The notes under the pieces: model-generated
Database searches by the model: none
Seen by the model: the letters and a program-made list of their open reading frames with translations, nothing else
Told to the model about the DNA's origin: nothing
Program-made: the position numbers and the translations under genes
Shown here: positions 59,274 to 64,000 of the stretch, in pieces
Numbering within the stretch: position 1 is the stretch's first letter
Layout: each line of letters opens with the position of its first letter
Source of the DNA: Guptibacillus hwajinpoensis
Lineage (GTDB): Bacteria > Bacillota > Bacilli > Bacillales > Guptibacillaceae
Reading direction: 5' to 3' (one strand)
Assembly (NCBI RefSeq): GCF_029277305.1
Contig: NZ_CP119526.1
DNA length: 64,000 nucleotides

Positions 59274-60635
59274 ATGAGTTCGCTAGAATCATCCATTCAA
59301 AAAGAGCTACAGAAAAACTTTACAGAAGTTATCCCATCTCTAACAAATCAAGAAGCCTTCCAAGAATCTCAACGCTGTTTGTATTGTTACGATGCTCCAT
59401 GTATTACAGCATGTCCAACCGGTATTGATATCCCTACTTTTATTAAGAAAATCGCATCTGGAAATATGAAAGGTTCAGCCAAAACCATCATGACGGCAAA
59501 TCCTGTAGGGGCTAGTTGTTCGAGGGTTTGTCCTACAGAAGAGCTATGTGAGGGCGCGTGTGTATTAAACCATACAACCAAGCCAATTTTAATTGGGAAT
59601 CTTCAGCGGTATGCAACAGACTGGGCAATTAAAAACGATCAAGTATTGTTTAAACAAGGTCAACCAAATGGAAAAAAGGTAGCAATCGTTGGTGGGGGAC
59701 CAGCAGGTTTATCTGCTGCTCGTGAACTGGCTCTCCTCGGATATGACGTTACGATTTACGAAGCAGAATCTGAGGCAGGTGGCCTTGATACGTATGGAAT
59801 AGTATCTTTCCGTTTGCCGAAATCCGTCTCTCTTTGGGAAGTGGAACAAGTTCAGAATCTTGGTGTGACGATTAAAACAGGTGTCAAAGTTGGTGAAGAC
59901 ATTCCATTTGATGAAATATACTCAATGCATGATCGCGTCATCCTAGCTATAGGAATGGCAAGCGTACCGAACTTAAACATTCCTGGTGAACAATCAAGTG
60001 GAGTGTATGATGCAATTGAACTTGTGAAGAAGACAAAAGCAGCTCCATTTCCAACTGAATTAAAAGACAAGAAAGTTGTCGTTGTAGGTGCGGGTAACAC
60101 TGCAATTGATGGAGCCACATGTTCTGTTCGTCTTGGAGCTGAAAATGTGAAAATACTTTATCGTAGAAGCGAACAGGAAATGACCGCCTACGATTTTGAA
60201 TATGAGTTTGCAAAGCAAGACGGGGTAGAATTCAGATGGTTAACTCAGCCTATCGAAATTCTCACAAATAAAGAAGGAAAGGTGGAAGGTATTAAGTGTA
60301 TTAGAATGCAGTTGTTAAAAGCTGCTCAAGGTGAAAGGAGAAGAACTGTACCAGTTCCTGACTCAGAATTTATTATTGAATGTGATGCAGTAATTAAAGC
60401 GATTGGTCAAAAAAGACACCTTCATTTTATCGAGGAACTGGGGCTTGCTCATAAAGAAGGAGTCATTCTCATTAATAATGAAACGATGGAAACGTCAAAT
60501 CCAAAAGTATACGCCTGTGGAGACGTTATTTTTGGTAAAGGACAGGGAGAAGCAATGGTCGTGTCTGCAGCGCAACAAGGGAAAACAGCAGCTTATCATA
60601 TGCATGAAAGTTTAAAAGAATCGTATACAGCATAA
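59274..60635 (+). CDS. preT: NAD-dependent dihydropyrimidine dehydrogenase, FAD/Fe-S subunit
   Basis: A 453-residue GltD-like flavoprotein. The N-terminal 4Fe-4S cysteines lie in CLYCYDAPCITACPTGIDIP and CSRVCPTEELCEGACV. The FAD site is KVAIVGGGPAGLSAARELAL and the NAD site is KVVVVGAGNTAIDGATC. It passes electrons from NAD(P)H to PreA for reduction of uracil and thymine to dihydropyrimidines. Glutamate-synthase-like annotation is possible, but the adjacency to preA and hydA fixes the role. AGGGGGG precedes the ATG. Confidence 0.88.
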   Translation: MSSLESSIQKELQKNFTEVIPSLTNQEAFQESQRCLYCYDAPCITACPTGIDIPTFIKKIASGNMKGSAKTIMTANPVGASCSRVCPTEELCEGACVLNHTTKPILIGNLQRYATDWAIKNDQVLFKQGQPNGKKVAIVGGGPAGLSAARELALLGYDVTIYEAESEAGGLDTYGIVSFRLPKSVSLWEVEQVQNLGVTIKTGVKVGEDIPFDEIYSMHDRVILAIGMASVPNLNIPGEQSSGVYDAIELVKKTKAAPFPTELKDKKVVVVGAGNTAIDGATCSVRLGAENVKILYRRSEQEMTAYDFEYEFAKQDGVEFRWLTQPIEILTNKEGKVEGIKCIRMQLLKAAQGERRRTVPVPDSEFIIECDAVIKAIGQKRHLHFIEELGLAHKEGVILINNETMETSNPKVYACGDVIFGKGQGEAMVVSAAQQGKTAAYHMHESLKESYTA

Positions 60636-60657
60636 TGAGAACGAAAGGGGAATGACG

Positions 60658-61938
60658 ATGGCAGATTTGAGAACCAATCTTGCGGGCATCACATCACCAA
60701 ATCCGTTTTGGCTAGCATCAGCACCTCCTACAAATTCTGGGTACCAGGTGCAACGAGCATTTGAAGCAGGGTGGGGTGGAGCTGTTTGGAAGACACTTGG
60801 TGATCCCATTCTTAATGTTTCATCTAGGTATGCAGCTGTTCACTTTAACGGTCAACGAGTCGCAGGCTTTAACAATATTGAACTCATTACAGATCGTCCT
60901 CTTGAGGTGAATTTAAAAGAAATCTACGAAACAAAAAAAAGATTTCCCAATCATGCTGTTGTCGCTTCTTTAATGGTAGAACCAAACCAGGGCGCATGGC
61001 ATGAAATTGTGAAAAAGACGGAAGCAGCGGGCGTTGATGGGCTTGAGTTGAATTTCGGTTGTCCACACGGAATGGCGGAAAGAGGCATGGGATCAGCTTC
61101 AGGTCAGGTACCTGAACTCGTTATGAAACAAACGAATTGGGCAAAGGAAGCGGCTGAAACACCTGTAATTGTAAAGCTAACTCCAAACATTACGGACATT
61201 ACCGCTACTGCAGAAGCTGCAGTTCAGGGCGGAGCGGATGCTGTTAGCATGATTAATACGATTAATAGTCTTGCAGGTGTTGACATTGACACGTGGTTAC
61301 CAATTCCACATGTAGGTGGTAAAGGTGCCCATGGAGGTTATTGTGGACCAGCCGTTAAACCGATTGCTCTTAACATGGTTAGTGAATGTGCTAGAAATAG
61401 CCGAATCAATGTTCCAATTTCTGGGATGGGTGGCGTTTCAAACTGGCAGAATGCAATAGAGTTTATGCTGATGGGTGCGAGTAATGTTCAAATTTGTACA
61501 GCTGCCATGCACCATGGCTTTCGTATTGTGGAAGATCTTATTGATGGTCTATCAACCTACCTTGATGATCGCGGTATCCTCTCAGTACAAGATATTATCG
61601 GGAAATCAGTCCCTACATTTTCGGATTGGGGTAACCTTGATTTGAATTACAAGGTAGTTGCGCGAATTAACAATGATGTTTGTATTAATTGCAATAAATG
61701 TCATATCGCATGTGAAGATACATCACATCAATGCATTGATATGTTAAATGATCCTTCTGGCAATGCAATTCTTCAAGTTCGAGAAGAAGATTGTGTAGGG
61801 TGTAATTTATGCTCGATTGTATGCCCGGTTGACGGAGCGATCGATATGATCCAACTTAATCATGAACATCCACCAATGACTTGGAATGAAAGGCAAACGC
61901 TTATTGGCTCGCTGAAAGATAAGAAAGTATCCAAATAA
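60658..61938 (+). CDS. preA: NAD-dependent dihydropyrimidine dehydrogenase, catalytic subunit
   Basis: The FMN TIM-barrel starts DLRTNLAGITSPNPFWLASA and has the active-site cysteine in LELNFGCPHGMAERGMGSA. The C-terminus carries two ferredoxin-type clusters, CINCNKCHIACEDTSHQC and CVGCNLCSIVCPVDG. It reduces uracil and thymine with electrons from PreT. ATG 60658, seven bases after AAAGGGG, is preferred over ATG 60652. The length is 426 residues. It lies 22 bases after preT and 15 before hydA. Confidence 0.92.
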   Translation: MADLRTNLAGITSPNPFWLASAPPTNSGYQVQRAFEAGWGGAVWKTLGDPILNVSSRYAAVHFNGQRVAGFNNIELITDRPLEVNLKEIYETKKRFPNHAVVASLMVEPNQGAWHEIVKKTEAAGVDGLELNFGCPHGMAERGMGSASGQVPELVMKQTNWAKEAAETPVIVKLTPNITDITATAEAAVQGGADAVSMINTINSLAGVDIDTWLPIPHVGGKGAHGGYCGPAVKPIALNMVSECARNSRINVPISGMGGVSNWQNAIEFMLMGASNVQICTAAMHHGFRIVEDLIDGLSTYLDDRGILSVQDIIGKSVPTFSDWGNLDLNYKVVARINNDVCINCNKCHIACEDTSHQCIDMLNDPSGNAILQVREEDCVGCNLCSIVCPVDGAIDMIQLNHEHPPMTWNERQTLIGSLKDKKVSK

Positions 61939-61953
61939 GTAGGAGGATTTGAG

Positions 61954-63378
61954 ATGAAGAAAATCATTCGAAATGGAACGATCGTAACGGCAAGTGAAAC
62001 GTATCAAGCAGATATTCTTATTGCTAATGGAAAGATAGTATCGATAGGTAAGCAGATAATAGAGAAAGGTGCTGAAGAGGTTGATGCAACAGGACGGTAT
62101 GTATTCCCTGGAGGAATTGATCCTCATACGCATCTAGAAATGCCTTTTGGAGGCACTGTGACGAAAGATGACTTTGAGACTGGAACCATTGCCGCAGCAT
62201 TCGGTGGAACAACATCCGTCATCGACTTTTGTTTAACAGAGAAAGGCAAACCTCTCTCTCAAGCTATTAAAACATGGCATGATAAGTCAAAAGATAAATC
62301 GGTCATTGACTATAGCTTTCATTTAATGATTAGTGAAATTAACGATCGTGTTTTAGAGCAGCTACCTGAAGTGATAGATCAAGAAGGGATCACATCCTTT
62401 AAAGTGTTTATGGCATACAAAAATGTGTTCCAAGCAGACGATGAAACCTTGTATCGAACGCTTCTAGCGGCTAAGGAACTTGGAGCGCTTGTCATGGTGC
62501 ATGCAGAGAATGGAGATGTTATCGAATACCTAACAAAAGATGCGCTTCAGAAAGGACAAACAGAACCCATATATCATGCATTAACTCGACCACCAGAAGT
62601 AGAAGGGGAAGCCACAGGCAGAGCAGCACAGCTAGCAGGACTTGCATCTTCTCAACTTTATGTTGTACATGTTAGTTGTAAGGAAGCGGCAGATAAAATA
62701 GCTGAAGCAAGGAGCAAAGGATTCGATATTCATGGTGAAACGTGCCCCCAATATCTTGTGCTAGACCAAACCTATCTTGAAAAACCGAACTTTGAAGGAG
62801 CAAAGTATGTTTGGAGTCCGCCTCTTCGAGAAAAATGGAATCAAGATGCTCTCTGGAATGCTTTACGAACAGGACAACTTGAAACAATCGGATCTGATCA
62901 ATGTTCCTTTGACTTTGTAGGACAAAAAGACCTTGGTAGGGATGATTTCACGAAAATTCCTAATGGGGGGCCGATGATAGAGGATCGGTTTAGTATTCTT
63001 TTCTCAGAGGGGGTTCTAAAAGGAAGGATATCGCTTAATCAGTTTGTGGATATTACGTCAACGAAAGCTGCGAAGCTATTTGGACTGTTTCCTAATAAGG
63101 GGACGATTTCGGTTGGGGCTGATGCAGATTTAGTGATATTTAATCCTACTAGTAAACGTACGATCTCTGCAGAAACACACCATATGGCAGTAGACTACAA
63201 TGCATTTGAAGGAATGGAAGTTACAGGAGAAGCAGAGTCTGTTTTCGTTCGAGGTGAATTCGTTATTAAAAATAAGCAATTTGTTGGAACACCTGGTTCA
63301 GGAAAATACATGAAACGAGCAAAATACGGCGAAATGATGACTGTTTCTGATCAAGTTGACACAGTAAGAAGTGAATAA
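61954..63378 (+). CDS. hydA: Dihydropyrimidinase
   Basis: A cyclic amidohydrolase that opens the dihydrouracil/dihydrothymine ring. The binuclear zinc site is complete: His58 and His60 (GIDPHTHLEMPFGG), carbamylated Lys150 (TSFKVFMAYKN), His183 (MVHAENGD), His239 (VVHVSCKEA) and the Asp in IGSDQCSFDF. The 474 residues are of family length. AGGAGG precedes the ATG. It sits between preA and the permease in the catabolic operon. Hydantoinase activity is an alternative name for the same fold, but the context favours pyrimidines. Confidence 0.93.
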   Translation: MKKIIRNGTIVTASETYQADILIANGKIVSIGKQIIEKGAEEVDATGRYVFPGGIDPHTHLEMPFGGTVTKDDFETGTIAAAFGGTTSVIDFCLTEKGKPLSQAIKTWHDKSKDKSVIDYSFHLMISEINDRVLEQLPEVIDQEGITSFKVFMAYKNVFQADDETLYRTLLAAKELGALVMVHAENGDVIEYLTKDALQKGQTEPIYHALTRPPEVEGEATGRAAQLAGLASSQLYVVHVSCKEAADKIAEARSKGFDIHGETCPQYLVLDQTYLEKPNFEGAKYVWSPPLREKWNQDALWNALRTGQLETIGSDQCSFDFVGQKDLGRDDFTKIPNGGPMIEDRFSILFSEGVLKGRISLNQFVDITSTKAAKLFGLFPNKGTISVGADADLVIFNPTSKRTISAETHHMAVDYNAFEGMEVTGEAESVFVRGEFVIKNKQFVGTPGSGKYMKRAKYGEMMTVSDQVDTVRSE

Positions 63379-63394
63379 AAAAGGAGATAGCTCA

Positions 63395-64000
63395 ATGAAA
63401 AAAGAGGAAAGCTATTTAAAATCTCCAGATCTTCTACCCATTGCTCATAGTGAAAAGAAAATTGGAGCAACTGGATTTGCAATGATGTGGGTTGGAATGG
63501 CGGTTGTTCTTGCTGCATTTGCAATTGGTGGTGCAGGAGTTCAATCACTTTCTCTTACATGGGTTGTTGTTGCTACAATCATCGGTTCACTAGCAATTGG
63601 CTTATTTATCACCATCATCGGAGATATAGGAATTGAACATGGTCTTTCTTTTCCAGTCTATATGCGAGCGCCTTTCGGAACAATCGGAACCCATATTCCA
63701 TCTGTCGTAAGAGGTCTAGCAGCATCATTTTGGTTCGGAATAAATACGTATTTTGGCGCAACTGCAATGAATGCCATTCTTAACGTTCTCTTTGGGTTTG
63801 ACAACTGGTTTGTATGTTTTCTCATTTTCGCAACAGTTCAACTCGTGAATACATCACTAGGTATTAAAGCAGTTGAACGATTTGCAGACCTCGCCGCACC
63901 CGTAATTATTATCATATCTGTATGGATGTACGCCTCACTTTCAGATCAGGCACTTGCTCAAGGAAGAGAAGTTTAGGGGTGGATTGAAAGCCCTGTAACT
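63395..64000 (+). pseudogene. NCS1-family nucleobase permease, interrupted by an in-frame TAG; runs off the window
   Basis: The start ATG 63395 lies seven bases after AAGGAGA and directly behind hydA. The protein opens with the NCS1 pattern (PIAHSEKKIGATGFAMMWVG, GLSFPVYMRAPFGTIGTHIP, SFWFGINTYFGATAMNA), which is the uracil/allantoin/cytosine transporter family, and fits as importer for the operon. A TAG at 63974-63976 stops it after 193 residues, when a member should have about 450-500. The frame stays open beyond the stop (GWIESPVT to the window end). A TGG-to-TAG change or a short gene are both possible; only downstream sequence can decide. Confidence 0.6.

Noticed and set aside
1..64000. 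Prophage, integrative element, tRNA or rRNA genes
   Set aside because: I found no integrase, structural phage genes, transposase, cloverleaf signatures or rRNA segments in the window.

Overview
The window looks like the chromosome of a low-GC, endospore-former-type Bacillaceae. The evidence is strong AGGAGG ribosome sites with many TTG/GTG starts, T-box and S-box leaders, and close homologs of Bacillus subtilis ArgC-F, GltABC, RsbQP, YojNO, YojF/BshB2, NorM and YkpA. There is no phage, CRISPR array, tRNA, rRNA or complete insertion sequence. It reads as core and metabolic chromosome seeded with small non-coding mobile elements. A genus cannot be fixed from the sequence alone.

Layout. 1-6.8 kb: the end of an NhaC antiporter, a SAM riboswitch ahead of an unusual FbpA-like/MsrA protein, a membrane-anchored alpha/beta hydrolase, a nested pair of mobile elements, a VOC protein and two orphan oligopeptide-type permeases. 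6.9-21.4 kb: topB, then the arginine operon argCJBD-carAB-argF and a separately promoted argGH. 21.4-26.9 kb: a possible antisense small RNA, an aldA-type dehydrogenase, an M29 aminopeptidase, small VOC, Crp-type and glutaredoxin-like genes. 27-30.4 kb: an SGNH hydrolase, the ergothioneine pair egtB-egtD and a thioredoxin. 30.8-33.7 kb: a c-di-GMP riboswitch directly ahead of a SinI-type antirepressor, then a glycine T-box with glyQS and a HAD phosphatase. 33.7-42.6 kb: an MFS pump, then gltC divergent from gltAB. 42.6-47.6 kb: a holin-like toxin peptide, an MhqR-type quinone-stress operon, a secreted subtilase, and a methyltransferase with a Mug glycosylase. 47.8-55.5 kb: yojNO, yojF-bshB2, ykpA, norM and a DCC-family protein. 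56-64 kb: the energy-stress pair rsbQP and a reductive pyrimidine catabolism operon (beta-ureidopropionase, preT, preA, hydA and an NCS1 permease whose frame is interrupted).

Functionally the window links glutamate synthesis (gltAB) to arginine synthesis, and it carries unusually rich thiol and redox capacity: MsrA, two thioredoxin/glutaredoxin-like proteins, ergothioneine synthesis, bacillithiol synthesis and electrophile detoxification.

The most striking structure is two families of MITE-like elements: eight copies of one starting GGCTCTTTTC and two of another starting GGCTATGTT. Several have intact 8-bp target duplications. One is nested inside another. Four have duplications that cover the stop codon of the upstream gene, and three of those sit between the stop codon and the intrinsic terminator. 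The c-di-GMP riboswitch/SinI unit and the FbpA-MsrA fusion under a SAM riboswitch are the other leading candidates for undescribed biology.
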